Assembly: GCA_900768785.1 (NCBI GenBank)
Contig: CAAGEG010000133.1
Coordinates: forward strand, 1-13,196
From: an uncultured Prevotella sp.
GTDB taxonomy: Bacteria; Bacteroidota; Bacteroidia; Bacteroidales; Bacteroidaceae
Direction: 5' to 3'
DNA length: 13,196 bases
Under the pieces are notes generated by a model. It was not told where the DNA came from. It saw only the letters and a program-made list of their open reading frames with translations, and searched no databases. A program made the position numbers and the translations under genes. This document shows, piece after piece, positions 1 to 6,967 of this stretch (positions are counted from its first letter, which is position 1; each line of letters begins with the position of its first letter).

Positions 1-289
1 CCACTCCAAAGCCATTTGGAGTAAGCACCAAATCGAGCGAAGGGATTGCCCGACGAAGTGCCTCCGAGGCAATGAGTTTTGCAGTGATTATGCGGATAGG
101 ATTGTCGGCAGTGTAGCCGCAAATCGTGTTGAAAGTTTTCGTGGAAACGAAAGTTTCAATCACCCAATTTTCGGCAAGGTCAATATCGACCTTGACCTTG
201 TCAAATAGTGATACTTCGCCTTTGACTGTTGCGAACACATTAGGCAGGTACTGCCGCAATGTGTCATCATTGTTTATCAGTTTTGCCAT
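1..289 (-). CDS. DUF6712-like phage structural protein, 3' end outside the window
   Basis: Partial gene. It starts at the ATG at 289-287 and stays open to the left edge (96 codons), so its C-terminus is missing. The product begins MAKLINNDDTLRQYLPNVF and continues with VKGEVSLFDKVKVDIDLAENW and a SEALRRAIPSLDLVLTPNGFG stretch. From memory, this resembles the small DUF6712 proteins found next to head or portal genes of Bacteroidales prophages, perhaps head-completion proteins; that role is not shown by the sequence. The start lies 23 bases inside the upstream minus-strand gene that ends at 267, the tight packing usual in phage modules. The opposite-strand open frame here is a shadow. The protein family is inferred by recall; the open frame and overlap are seen directly. 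Confidence 0.65.
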   Translation of the reverse strand, partial: MAKLINNDDTLRQYLPNVFATVKGEVSLFDKVKVDIDLAENWVIETFVSTKTFNTICGYTADNPIRIITAKLIASEALRRAIPSLDLVLTPNGFGV

Positions 290-851
290 TTGTAGTTACT
301 TGTTTAGCGTCGGCGTGTTCGTCGAGCGTGGTTAATTGAATAAACGGACAATCAGGCACGACACCTTTCCACCCATTAAAGCGAATGATAATTCGATGGA
401 CGGTGAAAAGCAAGTCGTGATACGGCTTTTGGAGTGCCTGTGCTATAGTGTAGAGTTCTCGTTTGTCGGAGCCGGAATTGTTGGTCTGCGACTTGCCGGG
501 CACACTGCCCACAAGATTACTGTGCACACGCATAGTAAAGCAGAACATATTCACTGCCTCCTGAATGTCTGTGCTCCAGTCGCCACCCTCCTTGCTGTCA
601 TCAATCTTGTTGATGACCACATCGTGCTGCTCCTTGCCGTCGGGCGTAACGTAGAACGTGGAGAACCAGGCTTTGCCGCTGTTCTCCGCCCCGGTGAGGA
701 AGTCGAGAATGCTCTGCTTCTCCTGTACGATGCGTTCCTGCTGCTTGCGGCGGTCGGTGATGCCCTCACTGCGGAAAATCGATTCCCAATACTTTTGGGA
801 AATCTCAATCTGGTATTTAATAGTGTTATATAACGTTATATCTAGAGATAG
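267..851 (-). pseudogene. 5'-truncated phage portal-like structural gene
   Basis: A minus-strand frame is open from a stop at 852-854 to a TGA at 267-269, about 194 codons, without an ATG near its 5' end; the only common start inside is a GTG at 620. Codons upstream of that GTG are convincingly coding (YWESIFRSEGITDRRKQQER, then SILDFLTGAENSGKAWFSTF), so the gene is larger and has lost its beginning. The later part (DIQEAVNMFCFTMRVHSNLV, GKSQTNNSGSDKRELYTIAQ, VIIRFNGW-like, CPFIQLTTLDEHADAK) resembles the C-terminal region of portal-like structural proteins of Bacteroidales prophages. Coding character fades near 815-850, just where AT-rich repeats and the integrase upstream region start. The simplest reading is that insertion of the integrase-bearing element separated the 5' half of this gene. 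The portal assignment is from memory and moderate; the truncation is well supported. Confidence 0.6.
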
Positions 852-860
852 TTATATAAA
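825..860. repeat. GTTATAT repeat cluster at the phage gene/element boundary
   Basis: Three copies of GTTATAT lie in 36 bases: the perfect palindrome GTTATATAAC at 825-834, GTTATATC at 835-842 and GTTATATAAA at 851-860. They fall where the truncated phage frame ends and upstream of the integrase, so they could belong to the left attachment region or be integrase arm sites. No matching right end is visible in the window, so the attachment core cannot be defined. Confidence 0.4.
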
Positions 861-943
861 CATAAATAGTTGTTACACAATATAATATTAGGGTTTTATC
901 GTATTCTGTTTACTTTTGTAATTTTCAACAAATATCATAAAAT

Positions 944-992
944 AACCCCATATATGGAGAAATAAGTGGGGTTGAAATTTGGTGATATGGGG
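944..992. repeat. CCCCA/TGGGG inverted repeats upstream of the integrase
   Basis: AACCCCA at 944-950 is matched by TGGGGTT at 967-973, and CCCCATAT at 946-953 is matched by ATATGGGG at 985-992. The last arm lies between the -33 and -7 elements of the integrase promoter. Such repeats fit binding sites for the integrase itself, an excisionase or a repressor controlling int; which one is not decidable here. Confidence 0.4.
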
Positions 993-1009
993 ATTATTAT
1001 TTACCTTTG
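978..1009 (+). promoter_or_regulatory. Bacteroidetes-type promoter of the integrase gene
   Basis: TTTG at 978-981, a 20-base spacer and TACCTTTG at 1002-1009 match the Bacteroidetes -33/-7 consensus (TTTG, TAnnTTTG). Transcription would start near 1015, which places it downstream of an in-frame ATG at 966 and selects the ATG at 1047 as the translation start. Confidence 0.7.
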
Positions 1010-1046
1010 CATAAACAAAAAAAACAATCCTCTAAATCTCTCGATT

Positions 1047-2405
1047 ATGGCGTTTGAAATTAGTACCGGAAAGAAAAAGAATTCCCAAGGTCGCGTGGCT
1101 TTGTCACTGCGCTTCCGTATGGGCAAAGTTGACCAGCAAGCCAAAACCAATTTATGGATTTCGCCTGCTATGGTGAAAACCGAGAAGTATATTACCGAAA
1201 AGAAAAAGGAAGCTACTCGTTTGGTTATAATTGCTTCACGTAACAAAACGCCGGAGGCACTGCATTCTGACGATGTGCGCGTAAAGCTTAACAACATTAT
1301 AGGTTATGTTGAAGAGCGCTACAATCTGATGCGAGGTCGTGAGATACCTAAAGGTTGGCTTGCCGAGGTTATAGACTGCTTCTACCGTGAAGAGTCAGCA
1401 AAATCGTCAAGCGGTGCCACATTCTTTCAGTTATATGATGAGTATCTGACAGCAACGGATATTGAACATGCTTCAAGTTCCCGCAAAATGACGTATGTGG
1501 TTCAGCGAAAATCTTTGGTTCGATTCCAAAACTTCAAACGTATAACCAATCCGTCTTTCAACCTTACTATTGAAGGTTTCGGTATTATGGTATTGAGAGA
1601 ATATGAGGACTTCTTACGCAATGAGCATATTTATGTACACACCTTTCCTCAGATATTGAAAGGCGCTCCACTTGAAATAAATCTCCGTGCTAAGAGCCAA
1701 AATGTGATAACCGGTCGTTTCAAATATATACGCTCAATCTACAACTGGGCTATCAAAACAGGTCGCATACAAATCAATCCGATGCAAGGTTTTACAGTTG
1801 CGCAAGAAGTTTATGGTACGCCCTTCTATCTCACTATCGACGAGAGAAAACAGTTGGAAGAATTTGATTTCTCAAGTGACCCTCGCATGGGAATACATCG
1901 CGACTTGTTTGTCTTTCAATGTTGTGTCGGTTGCCGTGTCTCCGACTTGCTGACATTCACTTGGGAAAATATCGTGGGTACGCAACTTCACTACATTGCT
2001 CGCAAAACCAAAGAAGGGAGACCAATCACGATCCAGGTGCCACTAAACTCTACTGCTCAACGCATACTTGAGAAATACGAAACCGACGACGGTGGAAGGC
2101 TGTTCCCTGACTGCGCATATATCAGTTATAACCACGACATCAAGAAAATGCTGAAAATTGCCGGAATTGACCGCCATGTTGTAGTAATTGACCAGAAAAC
2201 ACGAGAATCAGTAAGTCGCCCGATTTATGAGGTGGCAAGTTCACACATGGCACGCCGTACATTTATAGGCAATGTGTACAAGAAGTTCAAGGACCAAAAT
2301 ATGGTGAGTGCGCTCACAGGTCATAAGCCAGGCAGTCCTGCTTTCACTCGCTATCGTGAGATTGACGATGAGATGAAGCAAGAAATGGTAGATGCAATTG
2401 ATTGA
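1047..2405 (+). CDS. int: tyrosine recombinase/integrase of a mobile element
   Basis: A 452-residue site-specific recombinase expected to integrate and excise the element. The start at 1047 (MAFEISTGKKKNSQGR) is preferred because the promoter begins transcription downstream of the longer in-frame ATG at 966. The N-terminal ~100 residues fit an arm-type DNA-binding domain, and residues ~120-240 a SAM-like core-binding domain (FFQLYDEYLTA, FKYIRSIYNWAIKTGRIQIN). The catalytic residues are all present in the C-terminal half: Arg297 in GCRVSDLL, a Lys in ARKTKEG, His400 and Arg403 in HMARRTF, His426 in LTGHK and the nucleophile Tyr436 in RYREID. The gene looks complete and active. It reads away from a truncated phage gene, as expected for an integrase at the end of its element. 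Its 3' end has a diverged second copy at ~4976-5100. Family is certain; subfamily is only 'Bacteroidetes phage/ICE type'. Confidence 0.93.
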   Translation: MAFEISTGKKKNSQGRVALSLRFRMGKVDQQAKTNLWISPAMVKTEKYITEKKKEATRLVIIASRNKTPEALHSDDVRVKLNNIIGYVEERYNLMRGREIPKGWLAEVIDCFYREESAKSSSGATFFQLYDEYLTATDIEHASSSRKMTYVVQRKSLVRFQNFKRITNPSFNLTIEGFGIMVLREYEDFLRNEHIYVHTFPQILKGAPLEINLRAKSQNVITGRFKYIRSIYNWAIKTGRIQINPMQGFTVAQEVYGTPFYLTIDERKQLEEFDFSSDPRMGIHRDLFVFQCCVGCRVSDLLTFTWENIVGTQLHYIARKTKEGRPITIQVPLNSTAQRILEKYETDDGGRLFPDCAYISYNHDIKKMLKIAGIDRHVVVIDQKTRESVSRPIYEVASSHMARRTFIGNVYKKFKDQNMVSALTGHKPGSPAFTRYREIDDEMKQEMVDAID

Positions 2406-2412
2406 TTAAATA

Positions 2413-2444
2413 TTTGGACAATCAGAAGATAATAGTTAATTTTG
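2413..2444 (+). promoter_or_regulatory. promoter of the regulator-nucleotidyltransferase-phosphoesterase operon
   Basis: TTTG at 2413-2416, a 20-base spacer and TAATTTTG at 2437-2444 match the Bacteroidetes promoter consensus exactly. It lies eight bases past the integrase stop codon, so the cargo operon has its own promoter and does not depend on int transcription. Confidence 0.7.
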
Positions 2445-2476
2445 CATTGTTATATCATCGTCGTATAACAATGCAA
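2442..2476. promoter_or_regulatory. palindromic operator over the -7 element and start site
   Basis: A perfect 13-bp inverted repeat: TTGCATTGTTATA at 2442-2454 and TATAACAATGCAA at 2464-2476, with a 9-base spacer. The left arm covers the end of the -7 element, and the spacer is close to the expected start site, ideal for a repressor. The first gene of the operon encodes a winged-helix protein, so autorepression is the natural inference. As RNA it could also form a hairpin just before the start codon at 2488. Confidence 0.65.
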
Positions 2477-2487
2477 TTTTCAATATT

Positions 2488-3399
2488 ATGAACTATATAA
2501 TAGCAGCCGGGCAAAAGATAGGACTGTCACCACAGCCGAATATCAAAGGTTTGTGGCTTGGTGTTACGTTGACATTTGATATATATAAATTCGTATTTAG
2601 TGAAGCGGAGATGTTATTACTCGTTGCAAAACAAGAAATTTCATATTCTCCGATTCAATATAGAAACATTGCGAAACGGATAGAACAAACAAAGAATATG
2701 CCTTGCGTGTTTTATTTTGATGCAATGGAGACGTATTACCGAGACCGCTTAACAAAACAAGGGGTATATTTTATAGTTGGCGATAAGTATGCGTTTATTC
2801 CGTCTCTGTGTGTCAATCGTAGATTTGCAAAGAATCTTCATTCAAATGCATTATTGCCGTCAGCACAATATATATTATTGTATCATCTTCAATGCAAAGA
2901 TTTGGATGGCATGAGTGCCAAGGAATTGGCTGAATTTATGCCGTATAAATACCCTACTATTGTGAAATCCATTGCACAATTAGAGAAATTGAAATTGCTT
3001 ACTATTGAGAAGGTCGGCAGAGATTCAAAGCGCATCCATTTTCAGCAAGACAAGCGAGACTTGTGGAGTAAGTCACAGGCTCATCTTATAAATCCAATCA
3101 AGTCATTCGGTTATATAGATGAAAAATATGACATCGGATTGATTGGCAGTTACTCGGCGCTTTCCCATTATTCTATGCTCAATGGCGAAGAAGTTCCAAC
3201 GAGAGTGTTAACTACTCCACCCAACTTTGAGATTTATAATATTGAAGATATTCAACGCATTGAAATATGGAAATACCCGCCAATTCCAACGAACGAAGAA
3301 TTTGTAGATAAGCTATCGGTATATCTAACGCTAAAAGACGATGAAGACCCGAGAGTTGAAAAAGAATTGGAAATAATGATAAATAATATGCCATGGTAG
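2488..3399 (+). CDS. winged-helix regulator, probable antitoxin of a nucleotidyltransferase system
   Basis: A 303-residue protein with a MarR-like winged helix at about residues 122-200: a helix pair in SAKELAEFMPYKYPTIVKSI followed by AQLEKLKLLTIEKVGRDSKR, which reads as a recognition helix and wing. The N-terminal ~115 residues (with YFIVGDKYAFIPSLCVN) and the C-terminal ~95 residues (SYSALSHYSMLNGEEVPTR, IEIWKYPPIP, LSVYLTLKDDEDPR) are not a family I can name; the C-terminal part recalls AbiEi-like antitoxins with a SALAHYTML-type motif. It is the first gene of a tight operon: the next gene starts inside it (7-bp overlap), typical of an antitoxin before its toxin. A perfect palindrome over the promoter suggests autoregulation. 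A clear homologue lies on the other strand at 6968-7939. Regulator role is well supported; antitoxin role is inferred. Confidence 0.75.
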   Translation: MNYIIAAGQKIGLSPQPNIKGLWLGVTLTFDIYKFVFSEAEMLLLVAKQEISYSPIQYRNIAKRIEQTKNMPCVFYFDAMETYYRDRLTKQGVYFIVGDKYAFIPSLCVNRRFAKNLHSNALLPSAQYILLYHLQCKDLDGMSAKELAEFMPYKYPTIVKSIAQLEKLKLLTIEKVGRDSKRIHFQQDKRDLWSKSQAHLINPIKSFGYIDEKYDIGLIGSYSALSHYSMLNGEEVPTRVLTTPPNFEIYNIEDIQRIEIWKYPPIPTNEEFVDKLSVYLTLKDDEDPRVEKELEIMINNMPW

Positions 3400-4160
3400 G
3401 AGGAATAGAAAAGTTTCGTGAAGCATTTACCCAATTCTCTGATAACTTTGTAATTATCGGAGGTGCTGCTTGTGATGAAATTCTTGACGGCTCAATTATG
3501 CAACCGCGAGCCACATTGGATATTGATATAATTGTGATAGTGGAGAATATGACAGCCGAGTTTGCCAAAGCATTCTGGCAATTCATTGCTGACGGCGACT
3601 ACCGTCCCGGCATACGAAAGAATGCCGACAAATCGCCAAAGTATGTGCTTTATAGCTTCGATGGTGGCAAACCGGGTTATCCTGTAAAGATTGAATTACT
3701 CTCTCATCACAATGAAATATTCACATCAACACGACACATTGAGCCGGTGCCAATTGACGGAGAGGTATCAAGTTTGTCAGCGATTATATTGGATGAGCCG
3801 TATTATCAAATGACAATAGCGAACTCATATATCAGCAATGGATTGCGCTATGCATCTCCGGCTGCACTGATTGCATTGAAAGCAAGAGCACACTTGAACT
3901 TGCTGGCTGAACGTGAGAGCGGACATCATGTGAATACTAAGGACATCATTAAGCATCGCAACGATGTGCTTAAACTTGTGGTTATTGCAGATGATGAACC
4001 TACCATTGTCGATGAGCTGGTCTTTAAAACTATACAAGCATTTCATGACCTTATTGCATCAACTCTTCCGAGTCAGTCACTCCAAGATGCGATGCGTATG
4101 AATGATGATGCTATAAAAGCGATATTGGAACGATTAGTTAACCTATTTGATGCCAAATAA
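3393..4160 (+). CDS. nucleotidyltransferase of the AbiEii/MNT type, candidate toxin
   Basis: A 255-residue nucleotidyltransferase. The signature is complete: GGAA at residues 23-26, Asp43 and Asp45 in TLDIDIIVIV as metal ligands, and Glu101 in VKIELLS as a plausible third acidic ligand. Further on, Lys163 in ALIALKARAHL and KDIIKHRND (Lys183-Asp191) match the two later motifs seen in AbiEii toxins (lysine helix, then KDxxD-like). Such enzymes transfer a nucleotide to RNA or protein; in characterised relatives the target is tRNA. The substrate here is unknown. It overlaps the upstream regulator by 7 bp and the downstream phosphoesterase by 1 bp, so all three are likely co-translated. A housekeeping nucleotidyltransferase is unlikely given the mobile context. 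Fold assignment is firm; toxin function is inference. Confidence 0.8.
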   Translation: MVGGIEKFREAFTQFSDNFVIIGGAACDEILDGSIMQPRATLDIDIIVIVENMTAEFAKAFWQFIADGDYRPGIRKNADKSPKYVLYSFDGGKPGYPVKIELLSHHNEIFTSTRHIEPVPIDGEVSSLSAIILDEPYYQMTIANSYISNGLRYASPAALIALKARAHLNLLAERESGHHVNTKDIIKHRNDVLKLVVIADDEPTIVDELVFKTIQAFHDLIASTLPSQSLQDAMRMNDDAIKAILERLVNLFDAK

Positions 4161-4924
4161 TGAAACTACAATATGCATCAGATTTACATCTCGAATTTCA
4201 CGATAACAGCCGGTGGCTAAAGGAAAATCCATTACAGCCGGCAGGTGACATTCTTGTGCTTGCCGGTGATATAGGTTATCTCGGTGACGATATGTATTCG
4301 CGTCATCCGTTTTGGAATTGGTGTGCCGATAATTTTGAGCACACGTTTGTGATTCCAGGAAATCATGAACTATACAAGAGTTTCGACATAAATGCTCTGC
4401 ATGAAGATTGGACTTTGGATATACGCAGCAATGTCACTGCAATATACAATAAGGTGATTGCTCTTAGCGAAGATATGGATTTGATTGCATCCACCCTTTG
4501 GTCAAATATTCCGATTGCTGAAGCATACTTCGTTGAACATGGCGTAACTGATTTTCGACGCATACGTAATGGCAAATATAACTTATCATGGAACAGGTTC
4601 AATGAAGAGCATGAGATGTGCGTAGAGTTTATACGTCGAAGTGTATTGACAAGCAAAGCCAAGACGAAAATAGTAGCCACCCACCATGTTCCGTCGTTTG
4701 ACCTTATGGCGGAAGAGTTTCGTGGTAGTCAAATCAATGGCGCATTTACCTCAAACTTAAATGCTCTGATAACCGAATTGCCGATTGATTATTGGATATA
4801 TGGTCATTCGCATCGCAATATTGACCATGTGATAGGCGGTACAAAATGCATATCCAACCAATTAGGATATGTTTTTGCCAATGAACACTTATCTTTTAAG
4901 CCGGATAAGGTGATTGAGATTTAA
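4160..4924 (+). CDS. calcineurin-like metallophosphoesterase, third gene of the operon
   Basis: A 254-residue metallophosphoesterase with every core motif: DLH (Asp8, His10), GDI (Asp37), GNHE (Asn68-Glu70), the THH pair (His175-His176) and GHSH (Gly215-His218), giving a two-metal site that cuts phosphomono- or diesters. No signal peptide or membrane segment is visible, so it is cytosolic. Its ATG shares one base with the stop of the nucleotidyltransferase gene (TAATG), which implies coupled translation. The pairing with a nucleotidyltransferase suggests it could remove the added nucleotide, act on a nucleotide product, or be a second effector; none is shown by the sequence. The gene ends close to a 15-bp tandem repeat and a fragment of another integrase, so the cassette boundary lies just behind it. 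Confidence 0.88.
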   Translation: MKLQYASDLHLEFHDNSRWLKENPLQPAGDILVLAGDIGYLGDDMYSRHPFWNWCADNFEHTFVIPGNHELYKSFDINALHEDWTLDIRSNVTAIYNKVIALSEDMDLIASTLWSNIPIAEAYFVEHGVTDFRRIRNGKYNLSWNRFNEEHEMCVEFIRRSVLTSKAKTKIVATHHVPSFDLMAEEFRGSQINGAFTSNLNALITELPIDYWIYGHSHRNIDHVIGGTKCISNQLGYVFANEHLSFKPDKVIEI

Positions 4925-4942
4925 TCTGGCACAATGCGTTAA

Positions 4943-4972
4943 ATGGCGTGGCATTAAATGGCGTGGCATTAA
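4943..4972 (+). repeat. 15-bp tandem duplication
   Basis: The unit AAATGGCGTGGCATT occurs twice in direct succession within 4940-4972, followed by AAATTC. It lies exactly between the end of the phosphoesterase gene and the integrase-like fragment, so it probably marks a recombination junction. Confidence 0.7.
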
Positions 4973-4975
4973 ATT

Positions 4976-5132
4976 CAATAACCGGAATATAGTAAGTGCG
5001 CTCACAGGTCATAAGACCGGAGGTAGTCATGCTTTCTCCCGCTATCGTGAGATTGACGACGAGATGGAGCAAGAAATTGTAGATGCTATTGATTTAATCA
5101 TCAATGAATCTGCCGGTATTCTTCAAGTATAG
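4976..5132 (+). pseudogene. C-terminal fragment of a second tyrosine recombinase
   Basis: The frame reads NIVSALTGHKTGGSHAF, then SRYREIDDEMEQEIVDAID and a short tail to a TAG at 5130-5132. It matches the end of the intact integrase (NMVSALTGHK, RYREIDDEMKQEMVDAID) and retains the His-Lys and the Tyr nucleophile, but everything before is missing. At DNA level two runs of about 20 bases are identical to the int gene (AGTGCGCTCACAGGTCATAAG; CGCTATCGTGAGATTGACGA), with substitutions and a small insertion between them, so this comes from a related but distinct integrase and not a recent copy. An open frame can be traced back to a TTG at 4914, but the stretch 4914-4975 overlaps the phosphoesterase end and the tandem repeat and is not integrase-like. 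Its last 32 bases converge on the AbiEii gene. Confidence 0.8.
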
Positions 5133-5973
5133 GTGCGAAGTGTGTCTTTATGACATTCATTACATCGGCAAATGGTATAAGTTGCCATTTTATTTTGCGT
5201 AAGAATGATTGCCACCGTTTTGTTCTTACCTCGTCGTTGATAAAAGCATCGGTAAACAGCTGCAAGTCTTTGTTATAAGCGAGATGACGGTTTTTGAAAG
5301 TTGCGAATACCGCTTCTTTTAATATCACCTCGTCAATAGCCTTGGTAGTCAATATCTGATAACAATCGAAGAAATCTTTCATACGACTATTCAGCACATC
5401 GCGATCTACCATAGTGTGAAATTTCTCGGCAAGCACAGTTTCCAGAGAATATGCTTTAATAGATGCTCCGGGATTATTGGGAATAAGCAATGGGAAGTCT
5501 ATGGTTGCCGCAGCAGGAGTTATTATATCACCAAAGCCTATGTCAATACTGAGGTTATGTACGATAGTATCGAGGTGAGCAGTAATGAAAAATCTAGTGC
5601 CGGGATAATCCTTTTCAACAGTTATTGGCTCAGCTCGGAGATTTTCAATATCAAACCATACGCCATCTTCAACACATTCAATAGCTAATATTTCTTGAAA
5701 TACTGAGTGTAGGTGGTTTCGGTCGCGGCTTATTTTGTCGCCCAAGAAATCAACGTCAACTGTAGGTCTGGCATCAAGCCTGTCAATGGCATACAGCAGC
5801 GAACCGCCTTTCAACATGAAGTTATCTCGATACCGACTTTGCCCTACTCGATAAAGTAACCGCTCATTGAAATATCTTGCAAGGAGATACATATAATCAT
5901 GACCGGTCTTGTTCATTATGTTGGCAAGCTTCATTCTGACCGATTTGCCATAGCTTTTTATATTGCGTTTCAT
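5101..5973 (-). CDS. abiEii: AbiEii-family type IV toxin, nucleotidyltransferase
   Basis: A 290-residue toxin of the AbiEii family. Motif I is FMLKGGSLLY with Gly56-Gly57-Ser58, followed by the metal ligands Asp73 and Asp75 in TVDVDFLGD. A conserved IDIGFGD follows at residues 143-149. Motif III is LAEKFH (Glu183, Lys184), and motif IV is RMKDFFD (Arg197, Lys199, Asp200, Asp203). All diagnostic residues are kept, so it is probably active. AbiEii toxins use a nucleotide to block growth, and in AbiE systems cause abortive infection on phage attack. It overlaps the upstream AbiEi gene in an ATGA arrangement. Its 3' end converges with the integrase fragment on the plus strand. The first ~50 residues (MKRNIKSYGKSVRMKLANIM) form the usual helical lead-in of this family. 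Confidence 0.9.
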   Translation of the reverse strand: MKRNIKSYGKSVRMKLANIMNKTGHDYMYLLARYFNERLLYRVGQSRYRDNFMLKGGSLLYAIDRLDARPTVDVDFLGDKISRDRNHLHSVFQEILAIECVEDGVWFDIENLRAEPITVEKDYPGTRFFITAHLDTIVHNLSIDIGFGDIITPAAATIDFPLLIPNNPGASIKAYSLETVLAEKFHTMVDRDVLNSRMKDFFDCYQILTTKAIDEVILKEAVFATFKNRHLAYNKDLQLFTDAFINDEVRTKRWQSFLRKIKWQLIPFADVMNVIKTHFAPILEEYRQIH

Positions 5974-6551
5974 TCGAGAATAATTTCGAGATAGTTATTG
6001 AGAATTTTAGCGACTCTCAGTTTTTGGGCATAACCCATAAGTTTGCTGATATTTCTACTAGGTCGAGCCATATATGACTTTACAACCTCCATGCAAATGT
6101 CCATACCTACCTTTTTGCGGTATCTGACCGCATCGCAGACGCTCCTTTCAATATCGGTAATTCTGACTGAGTAGTTTGAAATTTGTTCTTGGATAATACC
6201 AAATTCAAGATACTCCTTCTTCCAATAATATAGAGTTATTGGGAGTTCTTCCGGTAGTGAAACTTTACGTTTATTATTCACTGCCACAGAAAATCCGGAA
6301 GGAACAGTAGTTGAAAGTTGATGATATGCCCAAGCATTATATAGGCACACGACACCATCTGGAACGATACGCTCCAAATCAATCATTGTATTCATCAGCA
6401 TTTCGGGCAACGCATAAACTCCGTGTCTAACACGGATCAACTCTCCTTGATCAACGGCGCGAACAACTCGAAGATACTCAGCCCGATTGGGAATATCTTC
6501 GACAGATATGAAGCCTCCATTATTGTCTATTATGTCACGTATTTGAGCCAT
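5970..6551 (-). CDS. abiEi: AbiEi-family antitoxin and autorepressor
   Basis: The start is set at 6551 (MAQIRDIIDNNGGFISVED), giving 193 residues. A longer frame back to 6653 exists, but the Bacteroidetes -7 element TACCTTTG at 6574-6567 lies between the two starts, so the upstream codons would be outside the transcript. The N-terminal winged helix (about residues 1-55: IDNNGGFISVEDIPNR, then LIRVRHGVYALPE) is the typical AbiEi DNA-binding domain, with the R-x-GVYALP wing. The following part (GVVCLYNAWAYHQLSTTVP, SVRITDIERSVCDAVRYR) is the AbiEi antitoxin domain, including the ITDIERSVCD block. It neutralises AbiEii without direct protein binding in known type IV systems and represses its own promoter. 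It is followed by abiEii with an ATGA overlap. Confidence 0.88.
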   Translation of the reverse strand: MAQIRDIIDNNGGFISVEDIPNRAEYLRVVRAVDQGELIRVRHGVYALPEMLMNTMIDLERIVPDGVVCLYNAWAYHQLSTTVPSGFSVAVNNKRKVSLPEELPITLYYWKKEYLEFGIIQEQISNYSVRITDIERSVCDAVRYRKKVGMDICMEVVKSYMARPSRNISKLMGYAQKLRVAKILNNYLEIILE

Positions 6552-6566
6552 AAACCTTAGTTTGTG

Positions 6567-6574
6567 CAAAGGTA
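6567..6574 (-). promoter_or_regulatory. -7 element of the abiE operon
   Basis: On the minus strand TACCTTTG reads from 6574 to 6567, about 15 bases before the AbiEi ATG. No clear TTTG lies at the -33 distance, so the promoter may be weak or activator dependent. It decides the AbiEi start. Confidence 0.5.
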
Positions 6575-6967
6575 CAAATAATTTTCGGAAACACGATTTT
6601 GCTACGGTAAATAATTTTATTATCCGTACAAAAATCACATTTTGCATTTGCAAGTCTCAAATATATGCCTACGGATAAAGGTCTTCATATAACAATTAAA
6701 ATCTGATATTATAAATTTGGAGATGCTTATGAGGATGCTGAGTTATTGCCAAATTTCCCAACGGACTTACAGTTTTAGCTATTTTCGCAAGTGGTTGTGA
6801 CGACAAAAGCGACAAAGGCGACACACGATTTTTTGAGGGGTCTAAATCGAAGTATTTTCACTAACTTTAACCGACAAAACAACCATTTTGACCATTTTCG
6901 AATATCGGTGGAACAAGTAGTACGGAATGGTGCATTTTGGGGGTGCGAAATCAACCTAATTTTTATT
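6575..6967. other. gene-poor spacer between abiE and the lone regulator
   Basis: No convincing gene. An 85-codon plus-strand frame from 6791 runs antisense into the regulator gene and shows no family features. At about 6798-6825 a 9-bp unit, roughly NGCGACAAA, is repeated three times and would encode either D-K-S-type or T-K-A-type repeats; it may be a relic of the C-terminus of a mobile-element gene. At about 6888-6900 ACCATTTTG and ACCATTTTC are adjacent. Nothing resembling a nucleotidyltransferase follows the regulator gene that ends at 6968. Confidence 0.4.

Noticed and set aside
336..833. 165-codon plus-strand open frame
   Set aside because: It is antisense to the portal-like and DUF6712-like minus-strand frames, which show family-like sequence; the plus frame does not.
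966..1046. Extension of the integrase to the upstream start at 966
   Set aside because: The -33/-7 promoter lies inside these codons, so they would not be transcribed from it.
6552..6653. 34-residue N-terminal extension of AbiEi
   Set aside because: The -7 element lies inside it, and the family-like winged helix begins at the later ATG.
6798..6825. Short repeats considered as a CRISPR array
   Set aside because: Units of 9 bp in direct succession without spacers; no CRISPR repeat-spacer pattern or cas gene occurs in the window.
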